Assembly (NCBI RefSeq): GCF_029023725.1
Contig: NZ_CP119075.1
Location: 2,537,501 to 2,601,500 of the forward strand
DNA from: Synoicihabitans lomoniglobus
Lineage (GTDB): Bacteria > Verrucomicrobiota > Verrucomicrobiia > Opitutales > Opitutaceae
Length of the DNA: 64,000 nucleotides
Reading direction: 5' to 3'
Part shown: in pieces, positions 28,223 through 36,717 of the stretch
How the letters are laid out: the number at the start of each line of letters is the position of its first letter
How positions within the stretch are numbered: the first letter of the stretch is position 1
Position numbers and translations under genes: made by a program
The notes under the pieces: generated by a model
The model's input: the letters and a program-made list of their open reading frames with translations, nothing else
The model's database searches: none
Told to the model about the DNA's origin: nothing

Positions 28223-29284
28223 ATGAAACGTCTCCCCTTGTCGCTGCTGCTCGTCGGCAGCTTTCTGGCTACTTCACTTTACGCGCAAACCACGGCCTGG
28301 AAATCGCTCTTCGACGGCAAAACGCTGACCGGCTGGCAAGCCAACGAAAATCCCGGCACCTGGGTGGTCGAAGACGGCGCCATTGTCACCAAAGGCAACC
28401 GCTCCCATCTGTTTTACCAGGGCAACGTCGGCAACCATGACTTCAAGAACTTCGAGTTTTCCGCCGAGGTCATGACCACCCCGGGTTCAAACTCCGGCAT
28501 CTACATCCACACCAAACTCGCCCCCGATCCCTGGCCGGTCACCGGCTACGAGTGCCAGGTTTTCAACTCCAGCAAAGCCAAGCCCGGAGAGTATTCGGAG
28601 CGCAAGATGACCGGCAGCATCTATGCCGTGCGCAACACATGGCGGGCCCCGGCCGTCGACAACGAATGGTTCGTCTACCGCATCAAGGTGTCGGGCAAGA
28701 CCATCCAGACCTTCATCAATGACGAGTTGATCTGCCAATACACCGAGGGTGCCGACCACTGGCGGGCCGACGACAAAAAAGGCCGCCGCCTGTCGAGCGG
28801 CACCATCGCCCTGCAAGGCCACGATCCCGGCAGCACGGTGCGTTACCGCAACCTGCGCATCCGTATGCTTCCCGCGGATACGAGGTCACTTTCCTCCCCG
28901 CTCGATGATCCGGAGCTGGATCAACTGCTCTCCCGCATGGCCGACCAGAATTTCGCGCTGATCGACCTCGGCCTGATCGCCGAAACCGTGCAACAGCAAC
29001 GCGCCCAGGTGGGGTTTTCCCGTCGCCTGGGCTTTACGCTCGGGCACACGTTGAGCCCTTCCGCCACCAACCTCGCTACCTGGGGCGCGAACGGTTCGGT
29101 CCTGCTGGTCAACGATCGTTACCAGGCCCCCTCGGTTCCCGCCTTGAAAGCAGCGAAGGCCAGTGGGGTTAAAATTGCCTTCAGCTCCGGCGGCGTCACC
29201 CGCCTCGATCCCGAACGGGTCAAGACACGCCTCAAGGCCATCACGGCCGCCGGCCTGTCCTGGCAGGATCTGTGGTGTCCTTGA
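28223..29284 (+). CDS. Secreted DUF1080 (3-keto-disaccharide hydrolase-like) protein with C-terminal extension
   Basis: A 353-residue exported protein. The signal peptide MKRLPLSLLLVGSFLATSLY ends near YAQ. The DUF1080 beta-jellyroll spans about 25-215, with the hallmarks SLFDGKTLTGWQ, GSNSGIYIHTK and GYECQVFNSSKA. The family is lectin/GH16-like and common in Planctomycetes and Verrucomicrobia; some members act on 3-keto-glycosides. Residues 225-353 are extra and have a weak amidohydrolase-like look (LKAAKASGVKIAFSSGG) without the metal-binding His set. It is convergent with the cytochrome gene across about 10 nt. Confidence 0.85.
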   Translation: MKRLPLSLLLVGSFLATSLYAQTTAWKSLFDGKTLTGWQANENPGTWVVEDGAIVTKGNRSHLFYQGNVGNHDFKNFEFSAEVMTTPGSNSGIYIHTKLAPDPWPVTGYECQVFNSSKAKPGEYSERKMTGSIYAVRNTWRAPAVDNEWFVYRIKVSGKTIQTFINDELICQYTEGADHWRADDKKGRRLSSGTIALQGHDPGSTVRYRNLRIRMLPADTRSLSSPLDDPELDQLLSRMADQNFALIDLGLIAETVQQQRAQVGFSRRLGFTLGHTLSPSATNLATWGANGSVLLVNDRYQAPSVPALKAAKASGVKIAFSSGGVTRLDPERVKTRLKAITAAGLSWQDLWCP

Positions 29285-29294
29285 TTTTCGGATA

Positions 29295-31580
29295 CTAGCG
29301 CAACAGCTCGCGCGCCGGCTGGTGATTCGGATCGGCGGCGAGCGCACGTTGCGCCGCCGCCCTCGCGGCCGCGCGGTCGCCCTGTTGCCAGTAAACCGTA
29401 GCCGCGGCATACGGATAGTCCGGCACATGCGGGGCGATTTCCTCGGCCCGCGCCAGTGACTTCAGCCCGGCCGCGGTATCCGCGCGTTGGATCTGCAACA
29501 GCCCGAGATTATACCACGCGCGGTCGAGGGACGGCGTCCGTTGCACCGCCTGCTGGAGCGCGTTTTCGGCTTCGGCCATCATTCCGGCCTCCGCGTAAGC
29601 CAACCCCGCCCGAAACATGGCGTCGCCATCGTCGGGTGCGAGTTGCGCGGCTCGATAAAAACTGTTCGCGGCGCCGCGAGCGTCCCCCACCGCCTGCAAA
29701 ACCTGCGCGTGAACCACGTGAATGCCGGCGGAGTAGCGATCCCATTCCGCCGCCCGTTGCGTAAACGCGGCCGCTTCGTTCAAGCGCCCCAGGTTGGCCA
29801 GATACTGTCCCTGGCGTAGTTGCCCGGTCGGTTGATCCAAAGCGAGATCCAGATAGGCGGAAAACTCCGCGGCCCATCGCGGATTCCGGGCGGCCGCCCG
29901 CGGTCTCGCCCACGCGGCGTCGAAACGCACGAGTCGGGATTCATCCGACAGCATCGCTTCGATCGCCGACGCCGACTGCGGGTCACCGGTGAGAAACCGC
30001 GTGGCCGCCGCCCGCACCAACGGGTCGGTATCAGTGAGGGCGGCCTCCGCCAACTGTCTGACCGCGGCCGTTGGTTCCCCCGGCGTCCGCGCCAGCAAAT
30101 CCCAATACGTGGCGCGCCACGCCGGGATGTCCTCATTCTCCAACAATTCCAACAGAACGCGCCGGGCATCGACCGCGCCGGCTTGAGCCGCCGCCACCGC
30201 TCGCGCGCGTTGCCGCTGCCGGGAATCGAGCTTGTCGCCGAACCATGCATCCGCCTGGGCTACCGCCCAATCGACGGATTGATCAGTATGGCAGCGGTTG
30301 CAGGCGTTCGGTATGCCCAGTTCCTTGGTCATGAGCGGGTCGGGCTTCAACCAACCATGATCATGACGCGGCGATCGCTGCATGTAGTTGGTCGTGGGCA
30401 TGTGGCAGGATACGCACTGATTGCCGGTGGATCCCGCCGAATGACGCGAATGCGCGGTCGGATTGATGATGGGCGCGGTCACGCCTGTCGCCGCCATGGT
30501 TCGTCCCGGATTGTCATGGCATTGCATGCACAGCGCATTGTTTTCGACCGGCAAAATCGTCTGCGAGGTGTGAGGGTCGTGGCAATCCATGCAGGAAACC
30601 CCAGCGTGATGCATGCGGCTGAGTTTCACCGAGGTCCAGTTGAACACCTCGTCGCGCTGCTGCCCATCGGGCCAGAACGTGGCCGCTTCGGTCGGAAGAG
30701 TCAGCCGGAAGTGATCATGGTAGTCACTCCCGGGCTCATACTCCGGCGTGAGGGCTTCGGCCCGGGCGTGGCAGGTCGCACAGGTTTGTTCACTGGCAGT
30801 GCGCTCCATTCGCCAGGGTTTCGCGTTGGGTTGACCATGGTCGGGCGGCGTCGGGCCGTGGCATTGGATACAGCTCACGCCCTGTTCCACCCAACTGGAG
30901 GCGTAGTGGTCCGTCGCCGCGTCATAGTTTTTCTGATACCCCGTCATGTGACACTGTGCACACATGGAATTCCAGTTCATGCCGCGTCCGGCCCAATGTC
31001 CCCACTCGCCCGGCCGCCTCACTTCGTCCCCGAACACCCCAAACCACTCCTCTCGTTCCACATCCCACGTCAATTCGACCGGCTGCAGCCGTCCTTCCTC
31101 GGTCTCGACCAGCATTTGCCGGCTCGGATGGTAACCCAGCACGCTATGCACGCGGTAGTCGGTTTCGTGCGCGGTTCCGGCCCCCACCACCACGTGATGT
31201 CCGTCCGCTCTGACCTCCATGCGGTAGGTGGTTTCGCCGGCAACGTTGTCCTGCGGCGCGGCAAATGCCGCCTCGAGTTCGGCGGATGCAATCAGTTGAT
31301 TGGCGTTGGCGTGGTCGGTGCCGCTCCAGGCGGCAAAGACTTCGGCATGACATTCCCGGCATGTGGCGGAGGTCTGCTGCGGGGCGGCCGAAGGGAGGTG
31401 CGATCGGGATGCCGCGGCGACATCGAGAATCTGCTCGGTGGGCGCATCGCGTCGGCACGCCCCGAGGATCAGTCCCATCGCCCCAATCAGCCACCAGCAG
31501 ATCAATCCCGCCCAGCACCGATCCCGCCACGTTCGAATGGCAAGAGCCCGACGTCGGGAGGCAGGTAGAGGGGCAGACAT
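29295..31580 (-). CDS. Octahaem cytochrome c lipoprotein with HEAT/TPR-like C-terminus
   Basis: A 761-residue exported protein. The N-terminus has a long basic stretch and a hydrophobic segment ending in a possible lipobox (GLILGAC, Cys42). Eight CXXCH haem sites are visible, in order CRECH, CAQCH, CIQCH, CATCH, CMDCH, CMQCH, CVSCH and CNRCH. The region resembles multihaem cytochromes of the cytochrome c-554 type. The C-terminal half has helical repeats: HEAT-like near 480-560 and TPR-like thereafter (SFYRAAQLAPDDGDAMFRAG, WYNLGLLQIQRADTAAGLKS). The redox partner and substrate cannot be told. It is divergent from the LacI gene. Confidence 0.9.
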   Translation of the reverse strand: MSAPLPASRRRALAIRTWRDRCWAGLICWWLIGAMGLILGACRRDAPTEQILDVAAASRSHLPSAAPQQTSATCRECHAEVFAAWSGTDHANANQLIASAELEAAFAAPQDNVAGETTYRMEVRADGHHVVVGAGTAHETDYRVHSVLGYHPSRQMLVETEEGRLQPVELTWDVEREEWFGVFGDEVRRPGEWGHWAGRGMNWNSMCAQCHMTGYQKNYDAATDHYASSWVEQGVSCIQCHGPTPPDHGQPNAKPWRMERTASEQTCATCHARAEALTPEYEPGSDYHDHFRLTLPTEAATFWPDGQQRDEVFNWTSVKLSRMHHAGVSCMDCHDPHTSQTILPVENNALCMQCHDNPGRTMAATGVTAPIINPTAHSRHSAGSTGNQCVSCHMPTTNYMQRSPRHDHGWLKPDPLMTKELGIPNACNRCHTDQSVDWAVAQADAWFGDKLDSRQRQRARAVAAAQAGAVDARRVLLELLENEDIPAWRATYWDLLARTPGEPTAAVRQLAEAALTDTDPLVRAAATRFLTGDPQSASAIEAMLSDESRLVRFDAAWARPRAAARNPRWAAEFSAYLDLALDQPTGQLRQGQYLANLGRLNEAAAFTQRAAEWDRYSAGIHVVHAQVLQAVGDARGAANSFYRAAQLAPDDGDAMFRAGLAYAEAGMMAEAENALQQAVQRTPSLDRAWYNLGLLQIQRADTAAGLKSLARAEEIAPHVPDYPYAAATVYWQQGDRAAARAAAQRALAADPNHQPARELLR

Positions 31581-31707
31581 GCTGGCAAACAACGGTCGGA
31601 GCTCTTGCAGGTAAAGCCATCAACCCGTGCGACCCGGGATTTTCGTCGCGCTGCGCAGCGTTAACCAAACCTTTTCGACATTCGGACAATCCGCGATTGA
31701 AACGCGC

Positions 31708-31719
31708 TGATAGTTATCA
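31708..31719. promoter_or_regulatory. Candidate autoregulatory operator before the LacI-type gene
   Basis: TGATAGTTATCA (31708-31719) is a near-perfect palindrome, with only the two central bases unpaired. It lies in an AT-rich stretch of an otherwise GC-rich sequence, 11 nt before the GTG start. TTATCAATT (31714-31722) recurs upstream of the second receptor gene at 62029-62037. Autoregulation is inferred. Confidence 0.45.
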
Positions 31720-31730
31720 ATTATAAAAAG

Positions 31731-32777
31731 GTGCCCAAACCTAAACGCGTTTCCCAGCAAACCATCGCCCGCGAGCTCGGGGTTTCTCAAGCGCTCGTCT
31801 CCCTCACGCTCAACGGCCAGCGCGACCGGATCAGTCCGGATACCTACAAGCGCATCTGGGATTTTGCGATGAAAGCGGGCTACAAACCCAAAGGCATCAA
31901 ACTGGAGGACTCGCCCAACGACACGCGCACCCGGCAAATCGGCGTCATTCTGCGCGCGGGCGTCAATGTGCATACTCAGGGCAGCTATTTCAGCCACGTG
32001 ATGCATGGTTTGAACTCCGCCGTGCTCGATCACGGCTACACCACCGCGTTCCTGGGCTCCGAGGATACACTCGATTCCGATCGACTCGCTCAATTTTTCG
32101 GCCCGGGCCATGCGATCAAGGGCGTGTTGCTGATGGGTGAGGTCAAGGAGACCTTCCTCACTCAACTGCGCGACCGGACAGAACACATCGCGGCGGTGTC
32201 CGCCCGGCACGCAGGCCTCTGCCACTCGGTGTTGGGCAACGAACCGCAGGCGCTTAAATTCTTGGTGCAGCACCTGTATGATTTGGGCCATCGACGCATC
32301 GGCTGGTTGGGCGGCAACGCCGGGCTCGGTCGACACGAAACGCGGCTCCACGCCATGCGCTCGGCCAAGCAGGCTCTCGGCCTGGACCATGATCCGCGCT
32401 ATGAAGTGCTCCGGCAGGAGGGGGATCGCGCCGAGGGATCGGAGGCGATGCTCAGCTTGCTGCCGACGATGAAACGGTCCGATTTTCCGACCGCGTTCAT
32501 CACTTACAATATCTCCATGGCCATCGGCGCCATCCGCGTGCTCCAACGGGAAGGGAAACACGTGCCCGCCGATATCAGCATCGCCGCCGCCGACTATTCC
32601 TCCACGGCCAGCAAGTTCACTCCCCGCATCACCTCGGCAGGTTGTGATCCGGTGGTGCTTGGCCGCAGCGCCGCCGAATTGGTGCTCAGTGAGTCATCCA
32701 AAGCGGGCGGCACGCTGAACGATTTGGTGCTGGCATCCCAACTTTACGTGGGCGAGTCAACCAGCGCCGCCCGTTAG
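31731..32777 (+). CDS. LacI-family transcriptional regulator
   Basis: A 348-residue DNA-binding repressor. The N-terminal helix-turn-helix (about 7-30: VSQQTIARELGVSQALVSLT) is of LacI type, followed by a hinge and a periplasmic-binding-like sensor domain (IGVILRAGVNVHTQGSYFSH, LYDLGHRRIGWLGG, FPTAFITYN, PADISIAAADYS). It starts at a GTG preceded by an AT-rich region with a palindrome. It precedes the symporter and carbohydrate genes and is the likeliest local regulator, sensing a sugar or oligosaccharide. The ligand is unknown. Confidence 0.93.
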   Translation: MPKPKRVSQQTIARELGVSQALVSLTLNGQRDRISPDTYKRIWDFAMKAGYKPKGIKLEDSPNDTRTRQIGVILRAGVNVHTQGSYFSHVMHGLNSAVLDHGYTTAFLGSEDTLDSDRLAQFFGPGHAIKGVLLMGEVKETFLTQLRDRTEHIAAVSARHAGLCHSVLGNEPQALKFLVQHLYDLGHRRIGWLGGNAGLGRHETRLHAMRSAKQALGLDHDPRYEVLRQEGDRAEGSEAMLSLLPTMKRSDFPTAFITYNISMAIGAIRVLQREGKHVPADISIAAADYSSTASKFTPRITSAGCDPVVLGRSAAELVLSESSKAGGTLNDLVLASQLYVGESTSAAR

Positions 32778-32823
32778 GGTTTTTGCAGAGAATCAGCTTT
32801 GAGGGGATTTAGGGGTTGTTTAT

Positions 32824-32835
32824 TTATAATTATTA
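32824..32835. promoter_or_regulatory. Candidate operator before the symporter gene (one mismatch to TAATAATTATTA)
   Basis: TTATAATTATTA (32824-32835) matches 11 of 12 bases of the palindrome found at both receptor promoters. It contains TATAAT (32825-32830), a perfect -10 hexamer. No good -35 at 16-18 nt is visible. The ATG of the symporter gene lies 25 nt downstream. Confidence 0.5.
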
Positions 32836-32860
32836 CTTCTAAAAATCTCCCTACCCCTTG

Positions 32861-34609
32861 ATGACCTCATACGACCTCGCAGTTTTAGGCCTCTACTTTG
32901 TTTTCATGCTCACGATCAGCTGGGTCTTCCGGCATTTCGTTTCCGACGTTGGAAGTTACTTTCGCAGTGGCGGCCAAGTGTTGTGGTGGATGGCGGGAGG
33001 CTCCGCCTTCATGGTGTCCTTCAGCGCCTGGACTTTCACCGGCGCGGCAAGTCGTGCGTATCTCGATGGTTGGCCGATCCTTATAATATTTATCGCCAAC
33101 GCGGTGGGGTTTTTCCTCAACGCGGCATATTTCGGCCCCAAAATGCGGCAACTGCGGGTCATCACTTCCATGGAAGCCGTCCGACAGCGATTCGGCCGCG
33201 GTAGTGAACAGACGTTCACGTGGATCGTGCTGCCGCTGCAAATGATGAGCGCCGGCATCTGGCTCTACGGCATGGGGGTCTTTTTCGCCGCAGCCTTCGG
33301 CTTTGATGTGCGCACAACCATCGTGGTTACCGGAGTCTGCGTGCTGCTGATGTCGCTCGTGGGTGGCAGCTGGGCGGTGATTGCCAGCGATTTTGTGCAG
33401 GTGTTGATCCTCATTCCCATCACGGTGATCACCGCGGTGTTGGCGGTCGCCCACGCGGGTGGCCTGGACGTGGTGGTTGAAAAACTCAGCACGACTTCGC
33501 TCAACATGGACAAGTTGTTCACCGACGACTTTCTCCTGTTTTGGTGCGTGGCGATTTTCCTGAAACAGTTTCTGTCCACCAACAACCTCAACGACGCATC
33601 GCGCTATCTCTGCGTCAAGGACAGCAATCACGCCCGCAAAGCCGGTTTGCTCGCCGGATTTCTTTTTCTGGGCGGCGTGGTCTTCTGGTTCCTGCCGCCC
33701 ATGGTGCAGTCGCTGGACCCCACCGATCTGGGCACGGTTTTCCCGAGCTTGGGCAAGCCGGCCGAAGGAGCCTACTTTGCCATCGCCCGCACGGTTTTCC
33801 CCGTCGGCATGATGGGGCTGCTCGCCGCCGGTATTTTCGCCGCGACCATGTCATCCATGGACTCGGGCTTGAACCGCAATGCGGGGATTTTCGTCAAGAA
33901 TCTCTACCAACCGTTGCTGCGACCTCACGCCAGTGACCGGGAATTGCTCACGGTCGGCAAGTCCATGACCGTCGCGCTGGGTTTGATGGTGATCGGCATC
34001 GCCATCTTTTACAGCCAGATCAAGGGACTGTCGCTCTTCGAGCTGATGCTGAAATTCCAGATTTTGGTCAGCCTGCCCTACGTGGTTCCATTGGTGCTCG
34101 GTCTGATCATTCGTCGCACCCCCGGCTGGGCCGGTTGGTCGACGCTGATCGTGTGTTTCGCCGTGAGTTACCTCACCACCACCTACCTGGATGCGGAATG
34201 GGCCGTCGCCCAGTTCGGCTCCACCGACGGCATCAACACGTGGGAGCGTCAAAACTGGGAACAAGGTATCGGGGTCTTCACCATCACCGCCGCCGGCGTG
34301 TTGTGGTTCTTGTTCTGCCGCCGCTTTTACAAAGGTCAAAGTGACGCGCAAAAAGCCGACATCGAAACATTCTCCCGCAATCTCGACAAACCAGTTGATT
34401 ACGCGGCCGAAGAAAGTGCACCGGCTTCGGACAACAAGCAGGCCCGTTTGATGGGCTGGTTGTGCATTCCCTACGGCGGCGTGGTCATCTTGATGGCCTT
34501 TATTCCCAATCCGTTTCTGGGCCGTATGGCGTTTATTTTCTGCGGCGCCACCGTCACGATCATCGGCACGTTCCTGGTGCGCCAATCCCGCGCCGCATCG
34601 TCGAATTAG
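32861..34609 (+). CDS. Sodium/solute symporter (SSS family)
   Basis: A 582-residue inner-membrane transporter with about 13-14 hydrophobic helices. Family features include the early SFSAWTFTGAASRAYLDGWP and the later FAATMSSMDSGLNRNAGIFV. It probably imports a monosaccharide, uronate or short oligosaccharide with sodium. The ATG is preferred over the TTG one codon earlier. The leader is pyrimidine-rich (ctccctacccctt). It is the first structural gene after the LacI regulator and has a palindromic operator-like site before it. Confidence 0.9.
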   Translation: MTSYDLAVLGLYFVFMLTISWVFRHFVSDVGSYFRSGGQVLWWMAGGSAFMVSFSAWTFTGAASRAYLDGWPILIIFIANAVGFFLNAAYFGPKMRQLRVITSMEAVRQRFGRGSEQTFTWIVLPLQMMSAGIWLYGMGVFFAAAFGFDVRTTIVVTGVCVLLMSLVGGSWAVIASDFVQVLILIPITVITAVLAVAHAGGLDVVVEKLSTTSLNMDKLFTDDFLLFWCVAIFLKQFLSTNNLNDASRYLCVKDSNHARKAGLLAGFLFLGGVVFWFLPPMVQSLDPTDLGTVFPSLGKPAEGAYFAIARTVFPVGMMGLLAAGIFAATMSSMDSGLNRNAGIFVKNLYQPLLRPHASDRELLTVGKSMTVALGLMVIGIAIFYSQIKGLSLFELMLKFQILVSLPYVVPLVLGLIIRRTPGWAGWSTLIVCFAVSYLTTTYLDAEWAVAQFGSTDGINTWERQNWEQGIGVFTITAAGVLWFLFCRRFYKGQSDAQKADIETFSRNLDKPVDYAAEESAPASDNKQARLMGWLCIPYGGVVILMAFIPNPFLGRMAFIFCGATVTIIGTFLVRQSRAASSN

Positions 34610-34621
34610 TGGGCGCTGACC

Positions 34622-35704
34622 ATGGCAAACTACCGAGACAAAGTCGTGTTGCTGCCGCCGAACCGAGTGTGGCGTTCCTACACCGGTGGGGCGTTACTCG
34701 ACCAGATTTCCGGAGCGAGCACTCCTGCCGACAATCACTTTCCGGAAGACTGGATCGGCTCCCTCACCCGCGCGATCTCGCCCGGACGCGAAGAGATCGC
34801 CGAGGGAATTTCCACGGCCATCGTGGACGAGCAATCGTGCGATTTCGGGACGCTGCTGGCCTCCGATCCCGATTACTTTCTCGGCGCTGATCACGTGGCG
34901 AAACACGGCCCGAGCCCGATGCTGTTGATCAAATTTCTCGATCCGGCCATCCGCCTGCACTTCCAGTGTCATCCCTCGCAGGAATTCGCCCGCCGGGTGC
35001 TGAATTCGCCCAGCGGTAAAACCGAGGCCTACCACATTCTCCGCACCCGTCCGGAAGAATCCGCCCCCTTCATTTACGTGGGCTTCCAACGTCCGCCCGA
35101 CCCGGCCGACTTGAAGCGCTGGATCGAAACCCAGGACATCGCCGCGATTGAAGCCTGCTTTGACAAAATCCCGGTTAAACGGGGCGACACCTTTCTGATC
35201 CCCGGCGGCGTGCCGCACGCCCTCGGTCCGGGCGTATTCATGGTTGAGATACAAGAGCCGACCGACTTCGTCGCGCGTTATGAGTTTCAGCGCGGCGGTT
35301 ACGAACTGCCGGAAGCGGCCCGGTTCATGGGGCGGGACGTCGATTTCGGCGTGTCCTTGATCGATTTCATGCCCCGCCCCCTGTCAGCCATCGAGACGCA
35401 CTCCCGCTGTGGGCCGCGCGACCGTCAAGAGCGGGGCCCCGCTTCCTGGCAGGAGACGCTTATCGGCCCCGATCAGACGCCGTGCTTCCGGGTGGGTCGC
35501 ACCTGCTTCGCCGATCCCATCACCAAGGCCGAGGACTCATTTTACATCGGTATCGTCACTGCCGGTTCACTCGAACTGCACGTCGGCGACCAGTCCCTTC
35601 AACTCAACACCTACGACAAGTTCTTTTGCCCGGCCGGTTTGGAGTCCCTTGAGCTCCGACCCCACGGAAATGCCGAGATCTTGGAGTGCTACCCCCCACT
35701 CTAG
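34622..35704 (+). CDS. Type I phosphomannose isomerase-like protein
   Basis: A 360-residue cupin-type protein. It has the metal-binding pattern of type I phosphomannose isomerases: LHFQCHPSQEFA (His), KTEAYHILRT (Glu and His), and GGVPHALGPGVFMVEIQEPT (His). Family members interconvert mannose-6-phosphate and fructose-6-phosphate, but this divergent type, in sugar-utilisation loci, may act on another sugar. The start is an ATG 12 nt after the symporter stop. It sits in a run of tightly spaced forward genes and is probably co-transcribed. Confidence 0.82.
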   Translation: MANYRDKVVLLPPNRVWRSYTGGALLDQISGASTPADNHFPEDWIGSLTRAISPGREEIAEGISTAIVDEQSCDFGTLLASDPDYFLGADHVAKHGPSPMLLIKFLDPAIRLHFQCHPSQEFARRVLNSPSGKTEAYHILRTRPEESAPFIYVGFQRPPDPADLKRWIETQDIAAIEACFDKIPVKRGDTFLIPGGVPHALGPGVFMVEIQEPTDFVARYEFQRGGYELPEAARFMGRDVDFGVSLIDFMPRPLSAIETHSRCGPRDRQERGPASWQETLIGPDQTPCFRVGRTCFADPITKAEDSFYIGIVTAGSLELHVGDQSLQLNTYDKFFCPAGLESLELRPHGNAEILECYPPL

Positions 35705-35706
35705 CC

Positions 35707-36711
35707 ATGCCTCGCCCAGCTTCCATCCTGCAATGTCTGACTCCCATCGAAATACAGGAGTTTCTTCCCGGATCATCCGCCGATGAGATTCGTGCGCTCG
35801 CCCCGGTGCTGACCACCGTCGACCCCACCAATCTGTCCCACTCGGCTTGGCGCGATCTCCTGTTTCAACGCAACCCGGAGGTGCTGGTGGCGTGCTGGGC
35901 CACGCCGGATTTGCCGCCCGAACTGCCCCCGGCATTGCGGTATGTGTGCTACTTTGCCGGCTCCATCAAAAGACTGGTGCCGCGCGAACACATCGAACTC
36001 GGCCTGATCGTCACCAATTGGGGCAACTCCATTAGTCGAATCGTCGCCGAGGGCGCTTTGCTTCACGTGCTCGCCGGCATGCGCAACTTCACCCATTGGA
36101 CGATTGCGATGCACACGCAGGGCGCGTGGAAAAGTCGCACGTCCCGCTCGGCCTCCCTGTTCGGCCGCCGGGTCGGCATTCGCGGTTTCGGTCGCGTCGC
36201 GCATGAGCTGATCGCATTGCTGCGTCCCTTCGGCTGCACCATCTCAGTGTTCGCCCCCGATCTCACCCCCGCCATTGCCGAACAAAACGGTCTACGCGTG
36301 GCGTTCGATCTCAATGAACTGATGCGCGAAAATGACGTTGTCGTGGAACTCGCGCCGCTGATTCCGGAGACTCGGGGTTCCATCACCAAAGCCCATCTGG
36401 AGCTGCTGCGGCCCGGCAGCGTGTTTGTCAATGTCGGCCGCGGTGCCACCGTTGACGAACAGGCCTTGCTTGAAGTCGCCCGCGGCGGACAGATCTTCGT
36501 CGGTTTGGATGTGTTCGGCGAGGAGCCACTGCCCGCCGACTCGGGCTTCCGCAATTTACCCAACGTCTCCCTCACGCCCCATCTCGCCGGCCCTACCACC
36601 GACCGTCGCTGCGACGCCGGTGCGTTCGCCCTGAAAAACCTTCGCGCCTACGCCGAAGACCGCCCGATGGAGAGTGTGATCACCCTGCCCATCTACGACC
36701 GCTCGACTTGA
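35707..36711 (+). CDS. D-isomer-specific 2-hydroxyacid dehydrogenase family protein
   Basis: A 334-residue NAD-dependent oxidoreductase. The nucleotide-binding motif VGIRGFGRVAHELI is at about 156-169, and the catalytic residues are Arg245 (VNVGRG), Glu272/273 (FGEEPLP) and His292 (TPHLAGPT). The first residue of the Gly-rich loop is kept, but the third Gly is replaced by Ala. Substrate is unknown; related enzymes reduce 2-ketoacids such as hydroxypyruvate or a sugar-derived ketoacid. The ATG lies 2 nt after the previous stop. Confidence 0.88.
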   Translation: MPRPASILQCLTPIEIQEFLPGSSADEIRALAPVLTTVDPTNLSHSAWRDLLFQRNPEVLVACWATPDLPPELPPALRYVCYFAGSIKRLVPREHIELGLIVTNWGNSISRIVAEGALLHVLAGMRNFTHWTIAMHTQGAWKSRTSRSASLFGRRVGIRGFGRVAHELIALLRPFGCTISVFAPDLTPAIAEQNGLRVAFDLNELMRENDVVVELAPLIPETRGSITKAHLELLRPGSVFVNVGRGATVDEQALLEVARGGQIFVGLDVFGEEPLPADSGFRNLPNVSLTPHLAGPTTDRRCDAGAFALKNLRAYAEDRPMESVITLPIYDRST

Positions 36712-36717
36712 GCCCCC

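Noticed and set aside
29820..31568. Long open frame on the forward strand opposite the octahaem cytochrome
   Set aside because: It is antisense to a protein with eight CXXCH motifs; its translation is Arg/Gly/His-rich and matches no family. Long antisense frames are common in GC-rich DNA.
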